From Actinomycetes bacterium (GTDB taxonomy: Bacteria; Actinomycetota; Actinomycetes; Mycobacteriales; Mycobacteriaceae): a stretch of 38,589 nucleotides of DNA. Positions 1-7,826 of the stretch are shown piece after piece. The stretch's first letter is position 1, and each line of letters starts with the position of its first letter. The notes beneath the pieces were generated by a model. It had not been told where the DNA came from. It saw only the letters and a list, made by a program, of their open reading frames with translations, and did not search any database. Location of the stretch: the NCBI GenBank assembly GCA_022601275.1, contig JAHZIT010000106.1, forward strand, positions 1 through 38,589. Direction: 5' to 3'. The translations under genes were made by a program, and so were the position numbers.

Positions 1-1
1 C

Positions 2-139
2 GGCTGGATCAACCACTGCCGACGGCTCGACCGCCACGACGAAGTCACCCTCAAAGCACATGAAGGCTTCCTCTACCTCAGCCAGATCGCCCTACTGCTA
101 CGCCGACTCGACCGCACCCAGTTGTTCGACACGCTTTAG
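2..139 (+). CDS. IS5-like transposase, C-terminal end (partial at window edge)
   Basis: The window opens inside an open frame that reads GWINHCRRLDRHDEVTL, then a segment ending RRLDRTQLFDTL and a TAG stop at 137-139. This W-x-N-x-C/F-RR-LDR pattern followed by a helical tail is typical of the C-terminus of IS5-family DDE transposases of actinobacteria. Only 45 codons are visible, so the catalytic DDE residues and the left end of the element lie outside the window, and intactness cannot be judged. The gene runs toward the convergent permease at 148. No clear terminal inverted repeat can be assigned with one end only, although a hairpin follows the stop directly. Confidence 0.6.
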   Translation, partial: GWINHCRRLDRHDEVTLKAHEGFLYLSQIALLLRRLDRTQLFDTL

Positions 140-156
140 GGCAGCGGTCAGCTGCC
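140..156. terminator. Short hairpin between convergent genes
   Basis: GGCAGC (140-145) and GCTGCC (151-156) pair perfectly around a 5-base loop. The hairpin sits between the transposase stop at 139 and the end of the permease gene, whose stop (148-150) lies in the loop. There is no U-tract. It could act as a bidirectional terminator or be part of an IS end. Confidence 0.35.
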
Positions 157-1560
157 GATCAGGGACTCGATCGGCGCGCGGGCGAAATACACCGCGAAGC
201 CGGCCGCCACCACCCACAGCAGCGGGCTGATCTCACGCACCTTGCCCGCTGCGGAGCGCAGCACCACCCAGGCGATGAAGCCGACCCCGATGCCGTTGGC
301 GATCGAGTAGCTGAACGGCATCACGGCCACAGTCAGCACGACCGGAAGCGCCACCGAGAATTCCGAGAGGTCGATGTGACGCAGGTGTGAGGTCATCATC
401 GCGCCGACGATCACCAGCGCGGCGGCGGCCACCTCGCTCGGCACGATCGACGCTACCGGGGAGATGAACATCGCTGCCAGAAACAGGGCACCGGTGACCA
501 TGTTGGCCAACCCGGTGCGGGCGCCTTCCTCGATGCCGGTCCCGGATTCGATGAAGACGGTGTTTGACGACGACGACGTCGCGCCGCCGACCACCGCGCC
601 GGCACCTTCGACGATCAACGCTGAGCGCAGTCGCGGGAAGGTGCCCCGATCATCGGACAGGCCGGCCTCGCGAGACAACCCCGTCATCGTGCCCATCGCG
701 TCGAAGAAGTTGGCGAAAACCAGCGTGAACACGAGCATGACCGCGGCGAGCACGCCGATTCGGCTGAAACTGTTGAGACTGAAGTCCCCGATCAGCGACA
801 GATCCGGCAGCGCGAACGGTGACCCCGACAGCGTGGGTACCGACAGGCTCCATCCGCCGGGCCGCTCGCTGGCTGAGCCGAGGTGCCAGATCGCCTCGAT
901 CACGACCGCGACGACAGTGCCGGCGACCAGGCCGATGAGGATGCCGCCACGCACGCGCCGGGCCACCAGGACGCCGGTGAGCAGCAACGTGAGGATGAAT
1001 ACCAGGGTGGGCACGGTGTTGATGGAGCCAATCCCGCCGGGGCCGAGGCCGACCGGCGGCGAGGCCACCCCGGTCGAACCGACGAAGCCCGCGTCGACCA
1101 AACCGATGAACAGGATGAACATCCCGATACCCGCGGTGATCGCAAGTTTGAGCTGCATCGGCACCGCGTCGAAGACCAGGCGGCGCAGCCCGGTCACGGC
1201 GAGTAACACGATGATCAGCCCGTTGATGACCACCAGGCCCATCGCTTCGGGCCAGGTGAGCGATCCTACGACGGTGGTCGCGAGGAATGAGTTGATGCCC
1301 AGGCCTGCCGCGAACGCGAACGGCAGCCGTGCGATCAGGCCGAACAATATCGTCATGACACCGGCGGCCAGCGACGTTGTCGCCGACACCTGCGCGAAGT
1401 CCAGCTTGTTGCCGCTGACATCCTCGGTGCCGGACAGGATGATCGGGTTCAGCACGATGATGTAGGCCATCGCGATGAACGTGACGACGCCGCCGCGTAT
1501 CTCAGCGGCGACTGTCGAGTGGCGGTTCGAGATGTCGAATAGGCGATCCAGCACCTTCAT
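148..1560 (-). CDS. NCS2-type purine permease (AzgA/PbuG-like)
   Basis: A 470-residue polytopic membrane protein, probably a proton symporter for hypoxanthine, adenine or guanine in the cytoplasmic membrane. The N-terminus MKVLDRLFDISNRHST, then EIRGGVVTFIAMAYIIVLNP, is the classic start of the AzgA-like branch of nucleobase:cation symporter-2 proteins. Further family signatures are the AGLGINSF stretch near residue 90, DAMGTMTGLSREAGL in the middle, and the EGAGAVVGGATSSSSNTVFIES segment including E-S-x-x-G-I. About 12-14 hydrophobic segments are evident. The ATG at 1560 is chosen because homology begins there; longer upstream reading is shadow of the next gene. It starts 8 bp after the stop of the acyl-CoA dehydrogenase at 1569, so it is probably the last gene of that unit, an unusual pairing. 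Family is clear; substrate is inferred. Confidence 0.88.
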   Translation of the reverse strand: MKVLDRLFDISNRHSTVAAEIRGGVVTFIAMAYIIVLNPIILSGTEDVSGNKLDFAQVSATTSLAAGVMTILFGLIARLPFAFAAGLGINSFLATTVVGSLTWPEAMGLVVINGLIIVLLAVTGLRRLVFDAVPMQLKLAITAGIGMFILFIGLVDAGFVGSTGVASPPVGLGPGGIGSINTVPTLVFILTLLLTGVLVARRVRGGILIGLVAGTVVAVVIEAIWHLGSASERPGGWSLSVPTLSGSPFALPDLSLIGDFSLNSFSRIGVLAAVMLVFTLVFANFFDAMGTMTGLSREAGLSDDRGTFPRLRSALIVEGAGAVVGGATSSSSNTVFIESGTGIEEGARTGLANMVTGALFLAAMFISPVASIVPSEVAAAALVIVGAMMTSHLRHIDLSEFSVALPVVLTVAVMPFSYSIANGIGVGFIAWVVLRSAAGKVREISPLLWVVAAGFAVYFARAPIESLIGS

Positions 1561-1568
1561 GTGCCGAC

Positions 1569-2798
1569 TCAGCGAGGCGTCCCGGTGGCGATGCGCGGGG
1601 CGTCCTTGCCGGGGATGCCGAGCACCAACTCGGCCACCCGGGCCCGGTGCTGCTCGGCGCTGCCTAGCAGCGCTGCGTCGGTGAAGGCCCGTTTGTAGTA
1701 CAGGTGGGCCTGATGCTCCCAGGTGAACCCGATGCCACCGTGGACCTGGATCGTGTCGGTCGCGATCCGGGTGAAGGCGGCCGAACATGTCGCCTGCGCG
1801 ATGCTGACCGCCAGCGCCGGGTCGAGTACGTCTCCAGTGCCGTCGGTCAGCGCCCAGACAGCGTGGTACGCGGTTGACCTCGCGTGCTCCAGTGCGACGA
1901 GATCGTCTGCCAGTCGATGCTTCACCGCTTGGAAAGATCCGATCGGCCTGCCGAACTGAAGACGGCTTTTGGCGTACTCGACGGAAAGGTCGAGCAGATG
2001 CTGCGCCGCGCCGACCTGTTCCACGGCCAGCAACGCCGCGCCGACCTGCAGCGCCTGGGTGATCACCCGTTCGGCCTCGTCGGCGCCCGAGATGAGCCGC
2101 GCCGGCGCAGCGGATAGTTCGACGTTGGCTTGTGGCCGGGTTAGGTCCAGCGTATGCAACGAAATACACTGCACCCCAGGACCATCGGTGTCGACTGCGT
2201 AGACAGCGACGCCGCTCGGGCCCTTGGCGGCGACCAGCAAGCTATCGGTGACACCCGCATCGACGACCCGTAGGACGTTGCCGGTCAATGCCCAGCCCTG
2301 ATCTGTCGGCTGGGCGTCCACGGTGACCGTGGTGGCATCGAACGCGCCGGCCGCATCACCGACTGCCAACGCCGCGGTACGGGTGCCTTCGACCAGCTGG
2401 GCCAGAATGTCGCTGGGCTCCGAAGCGGCGACCAGAGCGGGGATGGCGAGGTACACCGTGCCGAACAGCGGTCCACAGGCCAACGCGGCGCCGAGTTCCT
2501 CGACCGCGACCGCCTGGTCGACCAGAGTGCCACCCGCACCGCCCTCGTCTTGGGGAACGGCCAAGCCCAACACGCCCAGCTCAGATCCCAAACGTGCCCA
2601 CACACCCGGGTCGAACGGCGGGTCAGACTCCATCGAGGTGCGCACCGAGCTCTCGTCGGCGTACTCGGCGCAGAAGGCCCGCACCGCCGCTCGCAACTGG
2701 ATCTGCTCGTCGGTGAACGTGAACTCAGCGCTGTTTTCGGGCCGATCCGCAAGCTCCTCAGCGCTGTTTTCGGGCCGATCCGCAAGCTCCTCAGCCAC
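1569..2798 (-). CDS. Acyl-CoA dehydrogenase, non-catalytic (beta) type subunit
   Basis: A 409-residue acyl-CoA dehydrogenase family protein. It has the FAD-contact motif RLQFGRPIGSFQAVKH and the C-terminal IQVHGGIGFTWEHQAHLYYKRA motif, but lacks the FSEPGAGSD flavin/substrate motif and the helix-G glutamate seen in its upstream partner. In mycobacterial FadE heterotetramers such as the ChsE enzymes, one subunit has this character and the partner provides the catalytic base, so I infer an alpha2-beta2 enzyme with the gene at 2791. GTG at 2798 is chosen as start: it overlaps the partner's TGA by 8 bp, and the upstream extension in frame is only shadow sequence. The first residues consist of an 11-residue unit (EELADRPENSA) repeated twice, encoded by a 33-bp tandem duplication. 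Substrate is unknown. Confidence 0.85.
   Translation of the reverse strand: MAEELADRPENSAEELADRPENSAEFTFTDEQIQLRAAVRAFCAEYADESSVRTSMESDPPFDPGVWARLGSELGVLGLAVPQDEGGAGGTLVDQAVAVEELGAALACGPLFGTVYLAIPALVAASEPSDILAQLVEGTRTAALAVGDAAGAFDATTVTVDAQPTDQGWALTGNVLRVVDAGVTDSLLVAAKGPSGVAVYAVDTDGPGVQCISLHTLDLTRPQANVELSAAPARLISGADEAERVITQALQVGAALLAVEQVGAAQHLLDLSVEYAKSRLQFGRPIGSFQAVKHRLADDLVALEHARSTAYHAVWALTDGTGDVLDPALAVSIAQATCSAAFTRIATDTIQVHGGIGFTWEHQAHLYYKRAFTDAALLGSAEQHRARVAELVLGIPGKDAPRIATGTPR
2728..2793. repeat. 33-bp perfect tandem duplication at a gene overlap
   Basis: Positions 2728-2760 and 2761-2793 are identical 33-bp units. They encode two copies of EELADRPENSA at the N-terminus of the downstream acyl-CoA dehydrogenase. 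The second copy ends exactly on the TGA (complement of 2791-2793) of the upstream dehydrogenase, so the duplication abuts the translational overlap. It looks recent because no base has diverged. Confidence 0.9.
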
Positions 2799-3987
2799 GC
2801 GGGATCTCCTTCCACGGCATTCCGGCGTCGGCGCGCAGGTCGCCGGGCAACCCAAGCACCCGCTCGGCGAGGATATTGCGCATCACTTCGGAAGTACCGC
2901 CTTCGATGGTGTTGGCGCGGCTGCGCAGGAACCGCTGCTGGACCGAGCCGCGCCAGTCCTCGCCGGAGGCCTCCCCTTCAGGGGTCGCGTAGCCGTCGTA
3001 CAAAATTCCCTCCGGACCGAGGAGGTCCATGCAGAACTCGTAGATGTGCTGGTTGAGCTCGGCGCCGACGAGTTTGCCGATAGACCCTTCCGGGCCGGGC
3101 CCACCGACGGTCGCGGTCGCCCTAGACCGTTCGGAGGTCAGCCGCTGCGCCTCGGCGCGCAGCCACAGGTTGGTGAGGCGGTCCCGCAGAACCGGGGTGT
3201 GCAGGTCCGGGCGGGACGCCCAGAGTGCCACCGCATCGCCGATCGACCCGGCGCCGCGTCTGCTGGCGCTGCCACCAAGTGCGCTGCGTTCGTTCATCAA
3301 CGTGGTCATCGCGACTCGCCAGCCGTCGCCGACCGCGCCTAGGCGATAGGTGTCGGGGATGCGCGCATCGGTGATGTAGACCTCGTTGAACTCGGCATGT
3401 CCGGTCAGCTGCCGCAGCGGCCGAGTCTCGACTCCGTCGGCATGCATGTCGAGAACGAAGTACGTCAGACCCCGATGTTTGGGCACGTTGGGATCGGTAC
3501 GTGCCAGCAGCAGGCCCCACCGCGCGCGATGTGCCAGGCTCGTCCAAACCTTCTGCCCGTTCACGATCCAGCCGTCGCCGTCACCGACCGCCGAGGTCGC
3601 CAGGCCCGCCAGGTCTGAACCCGCGCCGGGTTCGGAGAACAGTTGACACCAGATGTCCTCGGTGGTCGCCAGCGGGCGCAACAGCTTCTTGCGGACCGTG
3701 TCGGTCTGGGCATGCTCGCGCACTGTCGGGGCGGCCATGCCGTAGCCCATCGGGTTGAGCGCCAACGGCACTGGTCCGCCAGCGTCCTGCAGAATTCGGT
3801 CCGCGACGGTCTGGAGGCCGCGAGATACGCCCAGGCCGCCGAGTCCCTCGGGGAAGTGCACCCACGACAGACCCGCGTCGAAGCAGGCCCCGAGAAACTG
3901 CGGAATGGGCACCGAGCGTGGATCGTGCTCAGCGACCACCCGGTGCGCGGCCTCGGTCACTCGGCCGGAATCGGCGACAGCGTTCAT
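2791..3987 (-). CDS. Acyl-CoA dehydrogenase, catalytic (alpha) type subunit
   Basis: A 398-residue FadE-family flavoprotein that oxidises an acyl-CoA to the 2-enoyl-CoA. Visible motifs are IWCQLFSEPGAGSDLAGLAT (about 112-131), NGQKVWTS, RTDPNVPKHRGLTYFVLD and a C-terminal NTIEGGTSEVMRNILAERVLGLP. At the usual MCAD catalytic position (IYEGT) a Gly stands instead of Glu, but TLMNERSALGG near residue 233 carries a Glu at the position used by isovaleryl-CoA dehydrogenase (LDLER), so catalysis is probably retained through that residue. It is the first gene of the unit; a TATTGT element six bases before the ATG suggests a leaderless transcript. It overlaps the beta-type gene by 8 bp, pointing to a heteromeric enzyme, as known for steroid side-chain FadE pairs. 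Exact substrate is unknown. Confidence 0.88.
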   Translation of the reverse strand: MNAVADSGRVTEAAHRVVAEHDPRSVPIPQFLGACFDAGLSWVHFPEGLGGLGVSRGLQTVADRILQDAGGPVPLALNPMGYGMAAPTVREHAQTDTVRKKLLRPLATTEDIWCQLFSEPGAGSDLAGLATSAVGDGDGWIVNGQKVWTSLAHRARWGLLLARTDPNVPKHRGLTYFVLDMHADGVETRPLRQLTGHAEFNEVYITDARIPDTYRLGAVGDGWRVAMTTLMNERSALGGSASRRGAGSIGDAVALWASRPDLHTPVLRDRLTNLWLRAEAQRLTSERSRATATVGGPGPEGSIGKLVGAELNQHIYEFCMDLLGPEGILYDGYATPEGEASGEDWRGSVQQRFLRSRANTIEGGTSEVMRNILAERVLGLPGDLRADAGMPWKEIPRG

Positions 3988-3993
3988 GGAGCC

Positions 3994-3999
3994 ACAATA
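3994..3999 (-). promoter_or_regulatory. Leaderless-type -10 box for the FadE/permease unit
   Basis: On the minus strand TATTGT is followed by six bases and then the ATG at 3987. This fits the mycobacterial -10 consensus TANNNT with the transcription start at the A of the start codon. No Shine-Dalgarno sequence is present upstream, which agrees with leaderless translation. Confidence 0.5.
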
Positions 4000-4161
4000 A
4001 GGCGTGGCGATGACAGGGCGTGGCGAGTCAGCGGATGGCCATCTCTACCGGTCTGAGGCGAGCGATCAGCTCGCGGTCAGCGTGAGCTGATCCGCATCTT
4101 CCTTATGGCGACTATGGAGTATGTATCGGAGCCACCGAACATCAATTAACACAGTGATCCT

Positions 4162-4578
4162 TTACGCGGTCTTGGTGAGGAGCGGAAGTAGTTGGCGGCG
4201 AGCGACCATGGCGTCGGCGAAACGGTTGAGCGCTTCGGGGACGGACCCGGCCGCAGTGAACTCAATATCGCCCTCGCGGAGCGTCTGCTCGACACAGCGG
4301 CTGGCGACCAGTGACCAGTCCACGCCGGCGGCGTTGCAGAGTTCGTCAACGGTGAACAGCAGCGAAATGGCTTCCCGAGAAAAGGAAGTAACCTCGCTGA
4401 GGTCCAGCAGGAAGGGCTTCTCCGCGAGGATGAAACGCCGGGTGTACTGGCTCGCACGCTCGAGGTTGGCGCTGTTGAGATCTCCCTTGATCGCCACCAC
4501 GGTGGCCAACTGGCGGCAATGCGCCCGAATCTTGGCGCCATTACAGTCGAACGCCGGATTGCCGTACATCGCAGACAT
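4162..4578 (-). CDS. STAS-domain protein (anti-sigma factor antagonist-like)
   Basis: A 138-residue protein with a single STAS fold. LATVVAIKGDLNSANLERAS, then PFLLDLSEVTSFSREAISLLFTVDELCNAAGVDW, matches the beta-strand / DLS-x-V-x-x-x-S / helix pattern of anti-sigma factor antagonists. In family members the serine in the DLS..F-x-S loop is the phosphorylated switch residue; here Ser in TSFSREA is the candidate. The ATG at 4578 is chosen because an excellent Shine-Dalgarno (GAGGGAGG, complement of 4584-4591) lies five bases upstream; a longer frame to 4647 lacks this. No kinase or sigma factor is adjacent, so it probably works in trans on an anti-sigma factor encoded elsewhere. The upstream 168 bp is A/T-rich and contains a TTGACT on the minus strand, a possible -35. 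Which sigma system it serves is unknown. Confidence 0.75.
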   Translation of the reverse strand: MSAMYGNPAFDCNGAKIRAHCRQLATVVAIKGDLNSANLERASQYTRRFILAEKPFLLDLSEVTSFSREAISLLFTVDELCNAAGVDWSLVASRCVEQTLREGDIEFTAAGSVPEALNRFADAMVARRQLLPLLTKTA

Positions 4579-4746
4579 CACAGCCTCCCTCGATCGTTCG
4601 CTGGCCTGTTCGTGTTTTCGTGAGGCCGCCAGTGGGGCCCGTAACATTCAAGTTAGAGAGTCAATTTAAGGCCGTGGGGAGTAACTACTAATACTTCGTT
4701 AAGAACTGGATTCGGCCGAACCAGCAAACTCCCGGTAAACCCTGCG

Positions 4747-5964
4747 TCAGCCCCTGCGCTGCTGCTGAGAACCGTTATAGGCCGCCCACGGGCTGTACTC
4801 GGCCAACAAGGGCTCCTGAGGCGGACGCTCACTCTCGGCGACATGCCGGAGGTTGATCCTGACGCGATACCAGATTGAACTCGGGCCCCGCATACCGTCG
4901 ACGAGTACGTCTGCGGGCTTCAGCTTTTCGGCCGCCGCCGGATGCATGTCCCGCCACTGTTGCAAGGCGTTCATCGCCTCGTCCCTCGTCTTGGTCCGGG
5001 CGATTTCGATCAGCGGAATCGTCGATTCTCGGGCCCGCCGGCCGGACCTCTGGGCCGGCCCCAGTTGGTCGGCAAGCTCCAGCAGCGACTCCAGGCCGCC
5101 GGCGGCATCGTCGATCCCCTGCCAAGGATCGCCGAGTCGCTCGAAACGTTCGGGCACGGTGGCGACGGTGAACACGTCGGGGCGGCAGTCCGCCACCTCA
5201 TCCCAGAACAGCGGCGTCGACACTCGGGCGTCCGGGGTGGCGCGCACTGAGTATGCCGAGGCTACGGTGCGGTCCTTGGCGTTCTGGTTGAAGTCGACGA
5301 ATACGCCGTGGCGCTCTTCTTTCCACCCTCGCGCGGTCGCCGACTCAGGCGCGCGGCGTGCTACTTCGCGGGCGACCGCCTCAGCGGCCAGCCGCACGAG
5401 CGGAAACGGCCAGCGGCGATGGATCCGCGCGTAGATGTGGAAGCCCCGGGAGCCCGATGTCTTGGGCCAGGCGACCAGACCGTGGTCGGTGAGTACGTCG
5501 CGGGCGATCAACGCGACTTCGACGATCTGACGCCATCCCACCCCGGGCATCGGATCGAGGTCGACGCGCAGCTCGTCGGGATGGTCGAGGTCGTCGGCCA
5601 ATACCGGGTGAGGGTTGAAATCGACACAACCGAGGTTCACCGCCCAGATCAGCCCCGCCGCGTCGCGCAGAACGGCCTCTTCGGCCGACGTCCCCGATTT
5701 GTACCTGAGTTCAGCGACGTCCACGAAGTCCGGCCGTTTCTCGGGTGCGCGCTTCTGGAATATCGCCTCCTGGCCGATGCCCTTGACGAAGCGTTTGAGG
5801 ATCATCGGGCGGTCCCGCACTCCGCGCAGGGCGCCGTCGGCCACCGCAGCGTAGTAGCGCATCAGGTCCAGCTTGGTGACACCGATATCGCCGAATACCA
5901 CCCTGTCGGGATGGGTGATGGGCACCTGCTGTCCGCCGATGGCCAAGAACTCTCGGGCAGGCAC
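4747..5964 (-). CDS. polD2: LigD-type polymerase/primase (PolD2-like)
   Basis: A 405-residue stand-alone archaeo-eukaryotic primase-type polymerase of the LigD-Pol family, related to the polymerase module of the NHEJ ligase LigD. Visible are the N-terminal THPDRVVFGDIGVTKLDLMRYY, the metal ligands in RVDLDPMPG (about D135, D137), the nucleotide-binding KTSGSRGFHIY (about 168-178) and the third acidic ligand in FVDFNQNAKDRT (about D224). A nucleotidyl transfer role in DNA gap repair or ribonucleotide addition is expected from the family; no ligase or nuclease domain is present. I chose the GTG at 5964: it is six bases downstream of a TACGAT -10 box and fits where homology begins. An ATG at 6033 would overlap the start codon of divergent fadD2. 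From memory, Rv0269c occupies the same place next to fadD2. Confidence 0.85.
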   Translation of the reverse strand: MPAREFLAIGGQQVPITHPDRVVFGDIGVTKLDLMRYYAAVADGALRGVRDRPMILKRFVKGIGQEAIFQKRAPEKRPDFVDVAELRYKSGTSAEEAVLRDAAGLIWAVNLGCVDFNPHPVLADDLDHPDELRVDLDPMPGVGWRQIVEVALIARDVLTDHGLVAWPKTSGSRGFHIYARIHRRWPFPLVRLAAEAVAREVARRAPESATARGWKEERHGVFVDFNQNAKDRTVASAYSVRATPDARVSTPLFWDEVADCRPDVFTVATVPERFERLGDPWQGIDDAAGGLESLLELADQLGPAQRSGRRARESTIPLIEIARTKTRDEAMNALQQWRDMHPAAAEKLKPADVLVDGMRGPSSIWYRVRINLRHVAESERPPQEPLLAEYSPWAAYNGSQQQRRG

Positions 5965-5970
5965 ACCCCC

Positions 5971-5976
5971 ATCGTA
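5971..5976 (-). promoter_or_regulatory. Leaderless-type -10 box for polD2-like gene
   Basis: Minus-strand TACGAT is followed by exactly six bases and then GTG at 5964. This matches TANNNT-N6-start and is the main argument for that start codon, since an appropriately spaced Shine-Dalgarno is missing. Confidence 0.45.
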
Positions 5977-6019
5977 GGTTCGTCGTCGGCGTTCGATGGC
6001 TGCGCGGAAGGTCGTCACA

Positions 6020-6025
6020 TATTGT
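6020..6025 (+). promoter_or_regulatory. Leaderless-type -10 box for fadD2
   Basis: TATTGT at 6020-6025 is followed by six bases and the ATG at 6032, with no Shine-Dalgarno nearby. It is the same hexamer and spacing as in front of the FadE gene at 3987. The two divergent -10 boxes share a 67-bp intergenic region. Confidence 0.5.
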
Positions 6026-6031
6026 TGACGC

Positions 6032-7735
6032 ATGTCCAAGCTCAGCGATCTTCCGTTGCAGGCTGCCGTCAGGGCTCAGGAGTTGGCGGGTAAGGCCGCC
6101 GGCAAATACCTCGAGCGCGGCTCGGCCGAGTTGCACTACGCCCGCAAGATGTTCGAGGCCGGTGCGCTCAAGCTGGAGCCGCCGAAGGACATCGCCGCCT
6201 TCGTCAGCGATATGCGGCGCTGGGGCGAGATCGGGATGATTCCGGCCCTCAACGCCCGTCGGTACCCGCATCGTGTGGCGGCGGTCGACGACGAAGGCGA
6301 GATCACGTTCGGGGAATTGAACGACGCGGCCAATGCCGTTGCCAACGCGCTGCTCGCCCAGGGGGTCCGAGGCGGTGACGGGGTGGCCATCCTGGCCCGC
6401 AACCACCGGTGGTTCCTGGTCTCGGTGTTCGCCGCAGCTCGCGTGGGTGCCCGCATCATCATGCTCAACAGTGAGTTCTCCGGCCCGCAGATCAAGGAGG
6501 TCTCCGAGCGCGAGGGCGCCAAGCTGATCATCTACGACGACGAGTACGCGGCAGCGGTGGCGCACGCCGAACCCGAACTGGGCAAGCTGCGCGCACTCGG
6601 GGTCAACCCAGATTCCGATCAGCCGTCGGGGAGCACCGATGAGACTCTGGCCCAGCTGGTCGCCCGTGCGGATGGGCGCCCCGCACCCAAGGCCACCAAG
6701 CACGCGTCGATCATCATCCTGACCAGCGGTACCACCGGCACGCCCAAGGGCGCCAACCGCAGCGCACCGCCGTCGCTGGCGCCGATCGGGGGCGTGCTGT
6801 CCTCGGTGCCGTTCAGGGCCGCCGAGGTGACCTCGCTGCCGGCGCCGATGTTTCACGCGTTGGGCTTTCTGCACGCCACCATCGCGATGATGCTGGGTTC
6901 GACGCTGGTGCTGCGCCGTCGCTTCAAGCCGGCCGTGGCGCTCGCCGACATCGAGAAGCACAAGGCCACCGCGATGGTGGTGGTGCCCGTGATGTTGTCC
7001 CGGCTACTCGACGAGCTCGAGAAGACCTCGCCCAAGCCGGACCTTTCCTCGCTGCGCATCGTGTTCGTGTCCGGTTCGCAACTCGGGGCCGAGCTGGCCA
7101 CCAGGGCGCTGAAGGACCTGGGCCCGGTGATCTACAACCTTTACGGTTCGACTGAGGTCGCGTTCGCCAGTATCGCTGGACCGCAGCATCTTTCGATTAA
7201 TCCCGGCACGGTCGGGCCGGTGGTCAAGGGCATGAAGGTAAAGATCCTGGACGACAACGGCAATGAGGTGCCCCGCGGTGAGGTCGGCCGGATCTTCGTC
7301 GGGAATTTCTTCCCGTTCGAGGGCTACACCGGTGGCGGTGGCAAGCAGATCATCGACGGGATGCTCTCATCGGGAGATGTGGGCTACTTCGATGACAACG
7401 ACCTGCTGTTCGTCAGCGGCCGCGATGACGAGATGATCGTTTCCGGCGGCGAGAACGTGTTCCCCGCCGAGGTCGAGGATCTCGTCAGCGGCCATCCAGA
7501 GATCGTCGAGGCGACCGCGCTCGGGGTCGACGACAAGGACTGGGGCTCCCGGCTGCGTTGTTACGCGGTCAAGGTCGAGGGGTCGGAGATCGACGAAGAC
7601 GTCGTCAAGGCCTACGTGAAGGACAACCTGGCGCGCTACAAGGTGCCGCGCGAGGTGATTTTCCTCGACGAACTTCCGCGCAACCCCACGGGCAAGATTC
7701 TCAAACGCCAACTCCGCGAGATCGGTGAAGGCTAA
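6032..7735 (+). CDS. fadD2: Fatty-acyl-CoA synthetase (FadD2-like)
   Basis: A 567-residue ANL-superfamily adenylating enzyme that activates a carboxylic acid to its acyl-AMP and then acyl-CoA. The AMP/ATP loop IIILTSGTTGTPKGANR covers about residues 227-243. YNLYGSTEV, then SSGDVGYFDDNDLLFVSGRDDEMIVSGGENVFPAEVED, gives the A5 and A7-A8 motifs including the hinge Asp/Arg, and the catalytic lysine is in NPTGKILKR (about K555). The N-terminus through ELHYARKMFEAGALKLEPP and RRWGEIGMIPALNARR resembles M. tuberculosis FadD2 (Rv0270), and the flanking polD2-like and fadE6 genes agree with that position. It is divergent from polD2 and convergent with the fadE6 operon. The likely pathway is lipid or aromatic-acid degradation; chain specificity is not readable from sequence. 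Confidence 0.9.
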   Translation: MSKLSDLPLQAAVRAQELAGKAAGKYLERGSAELHYARKMFEAGALKLEPPKDIAAFVSDMRRWGEIGMIPALNARRYPHRVAAVDDEGEITFGELNDAANAVANALLAQGVRGGDGVAILARNHRWFLVSVFAAARVGARIIMLNSEFSGPQIKEVSEREGAKLIIYDDEYAAAVAHAEPELGKLRALGVNPDSDQPSGSTDETLAQLVARADGRPAPKATKHASIIILTSGTTGTPKGANRSAPPSLAPIGGVLSSVPFRAAEVTSLPAPMFHALGFLHATIAMMLGSTLVLRRRFKPAVALADIEKHKATAMVVVPVMLSRLLDELEKTSPKPDLSSLRIVFVSGSQLGAELATRALKDLGPVIYNLYGSTEVAFASIAGPQHLSINPGTVGPVVKGMKVKILDDNGNEVPRGEVGRIFVGNFFPFEGYTGGGGKQIIDGMLSSGDVGYFDDNDLLFVSGRDDEMIVSGGENVFPAEVEDLVSGHPEIVEATALGVDDKDWGSRLRCYAVKVEGSEIDEDVVKAYVKDNLARYKVPREVIFLDELPRNPTGKILKRQLREIGEG

Positions 7736-7756
7736 ATCTGGCCGACGCTACCTCTA

Positions 7757-7806
7757 GTGTGCATCCAGATCGTCCAAAGGGCCGATTTCGCGATCTGAGT
7801 GCACAC
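7757..7806. terminator. Long imperfect inverted repeat between convergent genes
   Basis: The 16-base arms 7757-7772 (GTGTGCATCCAGATCG) and 7791-7806 pair at 14 of 16 positions around an 18-base loop. The element lies between the stops of fadD2 and the minus-strand small membrane protein gene, so it may terminate both. It has no U-tract. Its form also suits a dispersed intergenic palindrome family. Confidence 0.5.
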
Positions 7807-7826
7807 CAGGCGCTATCGCCGTCGCG

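Noticed and set aside
464..1465. Long plus-strand frame opposite the permease
   Set aside because: High-GC shadow of the NCS2 permease; low-complexity composition and no motif.
5965..6033. Longer PolD2-like start at ATG 6033 or TTG 6039
   Set aside because: It would overlap the fadD2 start; the GTG at 5964 has a correctly spaced -10 and begins near the homologous region. Not fully excluded.
5711..6961. Long minus-strand frame across the polD2/fadD2 junction
   Set aside because: Antisense of fadD2 and out of frame with polD2; His/Arg/Gln-rich composition typical of shadows.
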